64,000 nt of DNA from Amycolatopsis sp. FDAARGOS 1241 (GTDB taxonomy: Bacteria; Actinomycetota; Actinomycetes; Mycobacteriales; Pseudonocardiaceae): contig NZ_CP069526.1 in NCBI RefSeq assembly GCF_016889705.1, positions 8,026,001-8,090,000 of the forward strand, written 5' to 3'. Positions 8,062 through 15,445 of the stretch are shown here, one piece after another (the stretch's first letter is position 1; each line of letters begins with the position of its first letter). Below the pieces are notes generated by a model. The model saw only the letters and a program-made list of their open reading frames with translations, was not told where the DNA came from and did no database searches. The translations under genes and the position numbers were made by a program.

Positions 8062-9137
8062 GCGTCGCTCGAGAACCGGATGGCGCCGTCGGCGAGGCTG
8101 ACGCCGGGCCAAACGCGGGCGCCGTCGAGGAGTTCGCAGCCCGCACCGACGGACGCGCCGTCGCCGATCACCACGCCGCGCAGCACCGCGTCGGCGCCGA
8201 CGCGCGCGCCGCGGCCCAGCACCGAACGCTCCACAATGGCCCCGGCGTCGACCACGGCTTCGTCGAACACGACCGAGCCGTCGACCGTCGCCCCGGCACC
8301 GATCACGGCCTTCGCACCGACGGTCGTACCACCCGACAACACCGCCGAGGACGCGACGGAAGCACCGTCCAGCACCAGGGACGAGCCGGTCGGGCCCACG
8401 AGCGCGGATGTCGGCGCGATCCCGCGCACCAGGTCCGCGCTCCCCCGCACGAACGCCTCCGGCGTGCCGACGTCGAGCCAGTACGAGGAATCGACGAATC
8501 CGTGCAGGTGCGCGCCGTCGGCGAGCAGTCCGGGGAACGTCTCGCGCTCGACCGACACGCGCCGGCCCGCCGGAATGGTCTCGACCACCGAGCGGCGGAA
8601 GACGTAGCAGCCGGCGTTGATCTGGTCCGTCGGCGGGTTCGGCGCCTTCTCCAGGAACGCCTGCACGCGCCCGTTCTCGTCGGTGGGCACGGACCCGAAG
8701 CGGCTCGGGTCGGGCACCCGCTGCAGGTGCAGGGTGACGTCGGCGCCGGAGTCCACATGGGTCCGCAGCTGTTCGCGCAGGTCGGCGCCGGAGAGGATGT
8801 CGCCGTTGAAGATGATCACGTGCTCGGCGCGCAGCTTGTCGTACACGTTGCGGATCGCGCCACCCGTGTCGAGCGGTTCGTCCTCCACCACGTATTCGAG
8901 CTCGAGCCCGTGGGCCGACCCGTCGCCGAAGTACTCCTCGAACACCTCCGCGCGGTACGACGTGCCGAGCACGACGTGGCGGATCCCGGCCGCGCGGATT
9001 CGCGAGAACAGGTGACTCAAGTACGGAGTGCCGGCCGTCGGCAGCATCGGCTTCGGCGCGGACAGGGTGAGCGGCCGCAGCCGGGTGCCCTTGCCCCCGA
9101 CCAGCACGACGGCGTCGACCTCGAGCTCGGACGTCAC
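8058..9137 (-). CDS. manB: Mannose-1-phosphate guanylyltransferase
   Basis: Makes GDP-mannose for mannosylated lipids and glycans. The 359-residue protein has the nucleotidyltransferase signature VLVGGKGTRLRPLT at about 11-24, the sugar-binding region FNGDILSG, and a C-terminal left-handed beta-helix of hexapeptide repeats from about residue 250. Length equals the mycobacterial enzyme Rv3264c as I recall it. GAGGAG lies upstream of the GTG at 9137. It precedes the DNA glycosylase in one operon. UDP-glucose or glucose-1-phosphate specificity cannot be excluded from sequence. Confidence 0.85.
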   Translation of the reverse strand: MTSELEVDAVVLVGGKGTRLRPLTLSAPKPMLPTAGTPYLSHLFSRIRAAGIRHVVLGTSYRAEVFEEYFGDGSAHGLELEYVVEDEPLDTGGAIRNVYDKLRAEHVIIFNGDILSGADLREQLRTHVDSGADVTLHLQRVPDPSRFGSVPTDENGRVQAFLEKAPNPPTDQINAGCYVFRRSVVETIPAGRRVSVERETFPGLLADGAHLHGFVDSSYWLDVGTPEAFVRGSADLVRGIAPTSALVGPTGSSLVLDGASVASSAVLSGGTTVGAKAVIGAGATVDGSVVFDEAVVDAGAIVERSVLGRGARVGADAVLRGVVIGDGASVGAGCELLDGARVWPGVSLADGAIRFSSDA

Positions 9138-9287
9138 GGAAACTCCTCAAAATTCTGTTGTATCACGCACCGCTGGGCGACAAGCCGCGGGAAACGTGGG
9201 CGGCGACGCCCCCGAGGGCCTACCCTAGACACGAAACAGGTGGGCCTTTCCCGAGAGGCCCTGGGTCAGTCGGGAGGCCGAGGGGAA

Positions 9288-9695
9288 ATGGACCCCCGCG
9301 ATCGCGCGGACGCTTTGCTCGCACGCGCTCGTTCCCGCGGCGCCTTCGTGGTGACGCCGGACAACATGACGTCGCCGATGGACGCCTCCAACACGCAGCA
9401 GATCCCCAGAGCCGTGGTCAAGGAGCTCGACCAGCAAGATCCCGACACGACCACGCAGCTGCCGGCGTCGCTGATCGAGGAGAACGACGAGCACCCGCTG
9501 GCGAAGCAGACGTCGACGCAGCCGCTCGCGACTCCCGCTCCGCAGGTGACCACGCCGCTCGTGCCGCGACCGCAGGCCGCGCCGGTGGCGAGCCCGCTCA
9601 AGGAGCAGGCCGACGAGGAGCTGACCGGGCTGGTCCCGACGATCAAGCAGAACAGCGGCCGGTCGAACCTCTCCCGTCGGCTCGACGGGCTGTGA
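9288..9695 (+). CDS. Conserved hypothetical acidic/low-complexity protein
   Basis: A 135-residue protein with a helical N-terminus (MDPRDRADALLARARSRG), a Thr/Gln/Pro-rich middle and a C-terminal helical segment ending SNLSRRLDGL. No enzyme motif or membrane helix is seen. AGGGG precedes the ATG. It is divergent from manB and converges on wbbL with the two stop codons adjacent. It may be a small actinobacterial adaptor; the function is unknown. Confidence 0.65.
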   Translation: MDPRDRADALLARARSRGAFVVTPDNMTSPMDASNTQQIPRAVVKELDQQDPDTTTQLPASLIEENDEHPLAKQTSTQPLATPAPQVTTPLVPRPQAAPVASPLKEQADEELTGLVPTIKQNSGRSNLSRRLDGL

Positions 9696-10553
9696 TCAAG
9701 CGCCTTCGAGCTTGACGCGCACAGCCAGGCCGAGTTTCACCGCCGCGAGCACGGGCTTCCACCGCAGGCCCGGGTGCCGATCGGCGAGGTAGCGGTAGGC
9801 GCTGGCGTGGTGCGCGCGCAGCATTTTCTTCGACACGCGCGCCGTCGACACGCCGCCGATGTGCATGACGCTCGACGAGGGCGCGTAGACGTTCAGCCAG
9901 CCGGCCTTGCCCAGGCGGTCGCCGAGGTCGACGTCTTCGAAGTACATGAAGTAGCGCGTGTCGAAGCCGCCGACGGAGTCGAACGCCTCCCGCCGGAACA
10001 GCTGGCACGACCCGGACAGCCACTCCGACGTGCGCTCGACCGGCGTCGCGTTCTCCTGGCGGTACTGGCGCGTCCACGGGTTACCCGGCCAGACCTTCGA
10101 GAACACGGCGTGGCCGATCCCGCGCCCGAACGACGGCAGCAGCCGCGCGGACGGGTAGACGGTGCCGTCGAGGTCGTGGATCAGCGGCCCGAACGCGCCC
10201 CCGCGCGGCCACCGCTTCGCGACCTCCAGCAGCGCGTCGAGCGACCCCGGCTCCCACTCGAGGTCCGGGTTGACCACCACGACCCACCCGTAGCTGTCGT
10301 CGAGCGCCGCGACGCCCCGGTTGGCGGCCGTCCCGTACCCCACGTTTTCGCCGATGCTGACCAGCTGCACGTTCTCCCGCCCGGCCGCCTTCTCCGGCGC
10401 GCCGTCCGTGGACGCGTTGTCGGCGACCACCACGCGCACGTCCCGGTCGGTCGCCTTGTCGAGCGTGTCGAGGAACTTCTCGAGCGTCTCGCCGGCGAAG
10501 TACGTCACGGTCACGACGGCCAGGTTGTCGCCGTAGCTGCGGGGCTCAGTCAC
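9696..10553 (-). CDS. wbbL: Rhamnosyltransferase WbbL-like (GT2)
   Basis: A GT2 enzyme expected to transfer L-rhamnose from dTDP-rhamnose to decaprenyl-PP-GlcNAc, building the linker between peptidoglycan and arabinogalactan. The 285 residues show VTVTYFAGE, ADNASTDGAPE, NVGYGTAANRG, VVVVNPDLEWEPGS and the acceptor-side YFMYFEDVDLGDRL. It lies between manB and rmlD/rmlB as in mycobacteria, which supports this specificity. The GTG start has a GACAAT box 6 nt upstream and no ribosome site. Confidence 0.85.
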   Translation of the reverse strand: MTEPRSYGDNLAVVTVTYFAGETLEKFLDTLDKATDRDVRVVVADNASTDGAPEKAAGRENVQLVSIGENVGYGTAANRGVAALDDSYGWVVVVNPDLEWEPGSLDALLEVAKRWPRGGAFGPLIHDLDGTVYPSARLLPSFGRGIGHAVFSKVWPGNPWTRQYRQENATPVERTSEWLSGSCQLFRREAFDSVGGFDTRYFMYFEDVDLGDRLGKAGWLNVYAPSSSVMHIGGVSTARVSKKMLRAHHASAYRYLADRHPGLRWKPVLAAVKLGLAVRVKLEGA

Positions 10554-10559
10554 CGCGCC

Positions 10560-10565
10560 ATTGTC
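10560..10565 (-). promoter_or_regulatory. -10-like box of leaderless wbbL
   Basis: GACAAT on the minus strand ends 6 nt before the GTG start of wbbL at 10553. There is no Shine-Dalgarno sequence, consistent with a leaderless transcript. Confidence 0.45.
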
Positions 10566-10646
10566 CCCCGCTCACCCACGGCAACGGAGACCGATCGACC
10601 CTGTCACCGAGGGTGACGCAGGAGCCGCGAGAATGATCGGATTTCA

Positions 10647-11249
10647 GTGCACGCCTTCGTCGACGAATCGCCCCGCAACCGCCAGTTTCTCCTCTGCGCG
10701 ACCGCCGTCGAACCAGCCGCCTCGGCCTGACGCGGCGCGCGTTGACCGGACTGCTGCTCCGTGGTGCACGCGAACTTCACTTCAAGAAAGAGAAGGACCC
10801 GCGGCGAAGGCAACTCATCATCAGATCGCGAAGCTGCCGGTCTCGGTTCGGATATACACCTCGTCGTGCATGCCCAAGACCGAAGAGGCCGTACGCCGGC
10901 GATGCCTGCGCCGCGTTGCCGCGGACTTGCTCGATCCGGCGCGCACCGGCTGGTGCCGGACAGCCGTGATCACCGAGACGCACACGATCACCGGACGCCA
11001 TGGCGAACCCTGGGAGCGAGGCCGTCGAAAACCGAACTGACCTACGAACACCTCGACTCGACGCTGGAACCCATCCTGTGGATCTCCGACGCCGTGGCCT
11101 GGTGCTTCGGAGCGGGCGGCGGCTGGGCACAACGCGCCGCGCGGCTGGCGGAAGCGCACATCAAGCCCGGAAAAGGCGAAGAGCCTGCGAGACGACCGTC
11201 CGGACGCGTCTCAGGCTCTCATACTCAGTCCTACGGGGACCTCGCATGA
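10647..11249 (+). pseudogene. DUF3800-like gene broken by several frameshifts
   Basis: The three forward frames together spell one protein. GTG at 10647 gives HAFVDESPRNRQFLLCATAVEP. A shift leads to ALTGLLLRGARELHFKKEK, another to VRIYTSSCMPKTEEAVRRRC, and another to DSRDHRDAHDHRT and LTYEHLDSTLEPILWISDA, ending at 11249. This order matches an actinobacterial family related to DUF3800 as I recall it (VDES near the start, DSRD and YEH later). At least three frameshifts argue for decay rather than one sequencing slip. Confidence 0.6.
11180..11219 (+). terminator. Hairpin at the end of the DUF3800-like pseudogene
   Basis: AGAGCCTG-cg-AGAC pairs with GTCTCAGGCTCT, a 12-bp stem with a two-base bulge, spanning the last codons of the broken gene. 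No U-tract follows. It could act as a high-GC terminator toward the convergent glycosyltransferase. Confidence 0.4.
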
Positions 11250-11285
11250 TCACGCTAGCACGAGTCGTAACAAACCCGGGCCCGG

Positions 11286-12434
11286 TCAGCGGGTGCGGAG
11301 GTGGCGGTCCCAAGCCTTCGCGTATGCCTCCCGGTGCCGTTCCGCCGTGGTGGCCCACGAGAACTCCTTCGCGCGCTCCTGGGCGGCCGCCGAGAGGAAC
11401 GCGCGGCGGGTGGGGTCGGCGAGGAGTTCGGTGATCGCCGCGGCCACGTCACCGGCGCCGACGCCGCAGTAGGCGACGGCGTCGCCGCCGACCTCGGGCA
11501 GCGACAGGCGGCGAGTGGTCAGCACGGCGGCGCCGCAGGCCATGGCTTCGAGCACGGGCAAGCCGAAGCCCTCGCCCAAGGACGGGTAGGCCACGAGTTC
11601 AGCCCCGCCGAGGAAACCGGCCAGCGTGCCGAAGGGCAGGTACCCCGCCCGGATCACGCGCAGCCGGTGCGGCACCGCGTCCAGGGCGCGCTCCACCTGC
11701 GTGTCCCAGCCCGGCTGGCCGGCCAGCACGAGCGCCGGCGCGTCACGCTGACCGGCGACGGCCCGGGCGTAGCCGCGGATCAGCGCCGGCACGTTCTTGC
11801 GGGGCTCGAGTGCCCCGAGGAACGCCAGGTACGGCGTGCGCCCGATGCCGACGGCCGCGCGCGCCGCGGCGATCTCCTCGGGCGACGGCGGGTGAAAACG
11901 TTCCGAGTCGACGCCGTGGTGGATGATTTCCAAATCCGCGTGCCGCAGCGGGCTCACGCGGGCCAGCTCCACGGCCGTCGCCTGGCTCGGGACGACGCAG
12001 AGCGTCGCGCGGCGCAGGGCGGCCACCGTCCACGCGCGGAAGAAGCGGGCCTTCACCGACGAGTGCAGCACGGGGTCGGTGAAGAACGTCGCGTCGTGCA
12101 ACGTCACGACCGACGCAGCACCGCTCGCGAGCGGCATCGTGTAGTGCGGCGAGTGCACGACGTCGGCGGCGAGCTTGCGCACCAGGCGCGGCAGCGTCGC
12201 TTGTTCCCAGGTCAGGCGGGCTGTCCGGGTCGACGTCGCGGGTGACGCGGGCACCACCCGGGCCCCCGGCGCGAGCCGGTCGTAAAGCGACAGGTCCCGC
12301 GGCTGGCACACCACCGTGAGCCGCGCGCCGTCCTGATCGAGCGCCGCGACGAGCGAATCCACGTACCGGCCGACGCCACCCCGGTCCGCGGGCACCGCGG
12401 TCGCATCGATCAGCACACGGGGATCACCGGTCAC
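11286..12434 (-). CDS. Glycosyltransferase family 4
   Basis: A 382-residue GT-B enzyme using a nucleotide sugar with retention of configuration. It opens with VLIDATAVPADRGGVGRYV, continues with DVVHSPHYTMP, VVTLHDATFF, FLGALEPRKNVPALI, and has the donor-binding EX7E region SLGEGFGLPVLEAMACG at about residues 282-298. The GTG at 12434 has TACTCT ending 6 nt upstream. Neighbouring glycosyltransferases and dTDP-rhamnose genes suggest a role in envelope glycan or linker synthesis; donor and acceptor are unknown. Confidence 0.88.
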   Translation of the reverse strand: MTGDPRVLIDATAVPADRGGVGRYVDSLVAALDQDGARLTVVCQPRDLSLYDRLAPGARVVPASPATSTRTARLTWEQATLPRLVRKLAADVVHSPHYTMPLASGAASVVTLHDATFFTDPVLHSSVKARFFRAWTVAALRRATLCVVPSQATAVELARVSPLRHADLEIIHHGVDSERFHPPSPEEIAAARAAVGIGRTPYLAFLGALEPRKNVPALIRGYARAVAGQRDAPALVLAGQPGWDTQVERALDAVPHRLRVIRAGYLPFGTLAGFLGGAELVAYPSLGEGFGLPVLEAMACGAAVLTTRRLSLPEVGGDAVAYCGVGAGDVAAAITELLADPTRRAFLSAAAQERAKEFSWATTAERHREAYAKAWDRHLRTR

Positions 12435-12440
12435 GTGAGC

Positions 12441-12446
12441 AGAGTA
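12441..12446 (-). promoter_or_regulatory. -10-like box of leaderless GT4 gene
   Basis: TACTCT on the minus strand lies 6 nt before the GTG at 12434, with no ribosome-binding sequence. Confidence 0.45.
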
Positions 12447-12550
12447 CGGCGATCACCCAGCGCGCCGGTGAGGAACTCTCCAATTCCTGCCTCGGCTTGC
12501 TCTTTCTGGCTGTGTTATCGGCCTCGGCTGTGTGTTATGGCCTCGGCCGT

Positions 12551-12782
12551 GCTTACTGCCTCGGCTCCGCCGAGGCGGCGAGATCGCTTCGACCCGGCTT
12601 CTTCCCTCCCGATCCCCCCCGGCCCCGGGGGCCGAGGACATCGCTCAGTCCAGAAGCCGGCGCGATCTCGCACGGGGTGCAACGTCGCCGCCAGCTCACG
12701 CCGTTCCCAGGGCAAAGCCACCCCCACGTCCGCCGACGGTGAGCGGACCACACCGCTGCCGCCGAGAACGCAGGACCGCTGC
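12551..12782. repeat. Direct repeat, copy 1 (about 232 bp)
   Basis: Nearly identical to the segment that follows at 12783. It begins with the perfect hairpin GCCTCGGC-tcc-GCCGAGGC and contains GGCCCCGGGGGCC. Just upstream, three short units ending in GCCTCGGC repeat every 20-25 bp (12505-12570). No convincing coding sequence. Confidence 0.75.
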
Positions 12783-13430
12783 GCTTACTGCCTCGGCTCC
12801 GCCGAGGCGGCGAGATCGCTTCGACCCGGCTTCTTCCCTCCCTATCCCCCCGGCCCCGGGGGCCGAGGACATCGCTCAGTCCAGAAGCCGGCGCGATCTC
12901 GCACGGGGTGCAACGTCGCCGCCAGCTCACGCCGTTGCCAGGGCAAACCACCCCCACACCCGCCGACGGGGAGCGGACCACACCGCTGCCACCGAGAACA
13001 CAGAACCGCCGCAAGCCGGCGAGATCGCGGCGCACAAAGCCGAGGGCAGCGCTCACACCGAACCCTCCAACACGCGGCCCGCACTAGGCCGGCGCTGACA
13101 TCACGTCCGCCGCCCGCGGGCAGCCCACACCGCTGCCACCGAAAAGGCAGGACCGCCGCAACCCGACAACATCGCGGCACGCACGGGCGAGGGCGGCACA
13201 AGGATCGAGACCTCGAACACACGATCCGCACCGGGCTGGGCCCGACATCACGGACGCCCCCGCTGGGCGAACCACACCGCTGCCACCGAGAAGGCAGAAC
13301 CGCCGCAAGCCGGCGAGACCGCGGCGCGCGAGGCCGAGGGCGGCATCAGGGTCGAGCGATCCAACGCACGGCGCACCGGGTCGTCGCCGACATCACGTGC
13401 GCCGGCGGTGGGCGGACCACACGGCTTCGG
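12741..13430. repeat. Degenerate tandem array with about 147-bp period
   Basis: The block CACACCGCTGCC-like recurs at 12749, 12979, 13126 and 13273, and as CACACGGCTTCG at 13418, inside the 3' end of the glycosyltransferase gene. Spacings are 230, 147, 147 and 145 bp. Read on the minus strand each unit resembles the last codons of that gene (AVWSAHRRRT-stop), with versions such as AVWFAQRGRP-stop. No ORF here is convincing. Confidence 0.7.
12783..13012. repeat. Direct repeat, copy 2 (about 230 bp)
   Basis: Tandem copy of 12551-12782, differing at scattered positions (for example CCCGATCC against CCCTATCC). Both copies end in the unit GGACCACACCGCTGCC, which continues in the degenerate array to the right. 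Confidence 0.75.
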
Positions 13431-14460
13431 CGGCGGCGCGCCAGGTGAACTCGCGCGCCCGTTCGCGGCCGAGGCGCACGAGCTCCGAAGCGCGGTCACG
13501 AGATCCCAGCACCTCGCGCAGACCGGCCGCGAGCGCCGTGGCGTCCCCGCGCGGCACGACGACCCCCGCGCCGCCCGCGACCTCGACCAGCGCCGGAACG
13601 TCGGTGTGCACCACCGGGACCCCCGACGCCATCGCCTCCAGCAGCGGCAGGCCGAAGCCCTCCGCGAGGCTCGGCACGGCCAGCACGCTCGCGCCCCGCA
13701 GCGCGGTCGCCAGCTCGGCGTCGGTGACCTTGCCCAGCACGTGCACGTCGGTCAGCCCGCGCGACGCGGCCAGCCGCACCGGGTCGAGGCCGCCCCAGCC
13801 GGGCTGGCCGGCCAGCACCAGTGCCACGTCGCCGACCTCGGCGACGGCGTCGATCAGCACGTCGATGCCCTTGCGCGGCTCGATGGTCCCGACCGCGAGC
13901 ACGTACTTCGACGGCAGGTCCAGAGGAGCGTCACCCGTCGGCACGGTCACGCCGTGCGGCACGACGCGCACCGGCACCGTCACGTCCACCAGCACGGCCA
14001 GCTCGTCGGCCACCGCGCGCGTGGGCACGATCAGCCCCGACGCCCGCCGTGCGGCGCGCGCGATCATCGACCGGTGCCAGCTCACGCCGCGGGTCGTCAG
14101 GGTCTCCGGGTGCGTCCACGGCACGGTGTCGTGCACGGTCACCGTCATCGTCTTGCCCGCGGGCGGACGCGGCGGCGCGAACGGCGTGGGCGCGTGCACG
14201 GCGTCACCGCCCGGCCACCACGGCAGGCCGAGCTGCCACAACCCCACGAGAACACGCGGCGGAAAGGGCAGCACGTGCGGTCCGTCGACGCCCTCAAGCC
14301 GGGCAGCGGACACGTCGCGGTGGCGCGCGACCACGCTCGACACGGTCCACCCGGGTGGCGCGGTGCGCGCCAGCGCGGGCAGCAGCTCGGCGGTGTAGCG
14401 GCCCGTCCCACCGGGGACGGGGGCGAGCAGCTGCTCTGCGAGCACGACCAGTTGGGGCAC
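13393..14460 (-). CDS. Glycosyltransferase family 4
   Basis: A 355-residue GT-B enzyme. Motifs in order: PVPGGTGRYTAELLPAL, DAVHAPTPFAPPRPP, VHDTVPWTHP, YVLAVGTIEPRKGIDVLIDA, VLAGQPGWGG, and the donor site SLAEGFGLPLLEAMASGVPVV. The GTG at 14460 has GACAAT 6 nt upstream. The gene is divergent from the GT2 gene at 14479, only 18 bp away. Its final codons lie inside the repeat array, so the end may have been copied outward. The sugar transferred is not evident. Confidence 0.88.
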   Translation of the reverse strand: MPQLVVLAEQLLAPVPGGTGRYTAELLPALARTAPPGWTVSSVVARHRDVSAARLEGVDGPHVLPFPPRVLVGLWQLGLPWWPGGDAVHAPTPFAPPRPPAGKTMTVTVHDTVPWTHPETLTTRGVSWHRSMIARAARRASGLIVPTRAVADELAVLVDVTVPVRVVPHGVTVPTGDAPLDLPSKYVLAVGTIEPRKGIDVLIDAVAEVGDVALVLAGQPGWGGLDPVRLAASRGLTDVHVLGKVTDAELATALRGASVLAVPSLAEGFGLPLLEAMASGVPVVHTDVPALVEVAGGAGVVVPRGDATALAAGLREVLGSRDRASELVRLGRERAREFTWRAAAEAVWSAHRRRT

Positions 14461-14478
14461 GCCGCTATTGTCACCCAG
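14461..14478. promoter_or_regulatory. Overlapping divergent leaderless promoter cores
   Basis: The 18 bp between two divergent GTG starts hold TATTGT on the plus strand (14466-14471, 7 nt before 14479) and GACAAT on the minus strand (14467-14472, 6 nt before 14460). The two boxes overlap almost completely, so the genes may compete for polymerase. Confidence 0.5.
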
Positions 14479-15408
14479 GTGACCAGCGCGGAACCCGGCA
14501 CCACCGTCGTCGTGGTCACCTGGCGTGGGGCAGCTCACGTCACGGCCTGCCTCGACGCCCTCGCCGCCCAGACCCGTCCACATCGGACGCTCGTCGTCGA
14601 CAACGCCTCCGACGACGGCACGGCCGCCCTCCTCGCCGCGCACCCGTCGCGGCCCGAAGTCGTGCGGCTGAGGCGGAACACCGGTTACGCGGGCGCGATG
14701 GCCGAAGCCCTCCGCCGCGTCGAGACGCCGCAGATGGCCTGGCTGAACGACGACGCCGCGCCCGAACCGACGTGGCTCGCCGAGCTCGAGGACACCTTCG
14801 CCGAGCAACCGCTCGCCGCCGCCGTGACCTCGCACCTGGAGCTGGCCGACGGCACCACGCAGTCCACGGGTGTCCGCCTCACCGCCGACGGCCACGGCGC
14901 CGATCTCACCGAACCGGCCGTCGAGGTGTTCGGCTTCTGCGGCGGCGCCGCCCTGCTGCGGACCGAGGCCGTGCGCGCGGTCGGCGGGGTGCCCGCGAGC
15001 TTCTTCTGCTACTACGAGGACACCGACACCGCGTGGCGGCTGCGGCTGGCCGGCTGGCACGTCGTGGCGGCGCCGAAGGCCCGCGTCCGCCACCTCCACG
15101 GCGCCAGCACGAAGCCCGGCTCGCCGCTGTTCCACCGGTGGAACGAGCGCAACCGCCTCCTCATGCTCCTGCGCTGCGCGCCGGCGGCCGTCGCCGCGCG
15201 GGAGGTCCTGCGCTTCGCCGTGATCACGGCCCTGCTGCCCCTGCGCCGCCGCAAGCCCGGCGCGGCCAACTTCCAGGTCGGCCTCCGCGTCCGCGTGCTG
15301 GCCGAAGTGCTCACGCGGCTGCCGTCGGCGCTGCGCGAGCGCAAGCGCATCGACGAGGTCACAGCGCTCGGCCGAGGGGCGATCTGGGACGCGTGGGCGG
15401 GCCTTTAA
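14479..15408 (+). CDS. Glycosyltransferase family 2
   Basis: A 309-residue inverting GT-A enzyme of the rhamnosyltransferase-like group. It shows VVVVTWRGAAHV, LVVDNASDDGTA, NTGYAGAMAEALR, WLNDDAAPEPTWL, and FFCYYEDTDTAWRLRLAGW, the usual acceptor-binding block. It has no membrane helices of its own and ends in a basic tail. The next gene begins 38 bp later and is probably co-transcribed. Neighbouring rml genes make dTDP-rhamnose a plausible donor. Confidence 0.85.
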   Translation: MTSAEPGTTVVVVTWRGAAHVTACLDALAAQTRPHRTLVVDNASDDGTAALLAAHPSRPEVVRLRRNTGYAGAMAEALRRVETPQMAWLNDDAAPEPTWLAELEDTFAEQPLAAAVTSHLELADGTTQSTGVRLTADGHGADLTEPAVEVFGFCGGAALLRTEAVRAVGGVPASFFCYYEDTDTAWRLRLAGWHVVAAPKARVRHLHGASTKPGSPLFHRWNERNRLLMLLRCAPAAVAAREVLRFAVITALLPLRRRKPGAANFQVGLRVRVLAEVLTRLPSALRERKRIDEVTALGRGAIWDAWAGL

Positions 15409-15445
15409 GCTGGGCGAGGCCCGACATCACGGACAGGAGCTCGTC

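Noticed and set aside
12553..13056. 167-codon minus-strand ORF inside the repeat array
   Set aside because: Its length comes from repeating the same unit; it has no ribosome site or domain and its residues are Arg/Gly/Pro-rich.
12551..13430. Possible CRISPR array
   Set aside because: Units are 145-230 bp, change gradually and have no uniform spacers; no cas genes are near.
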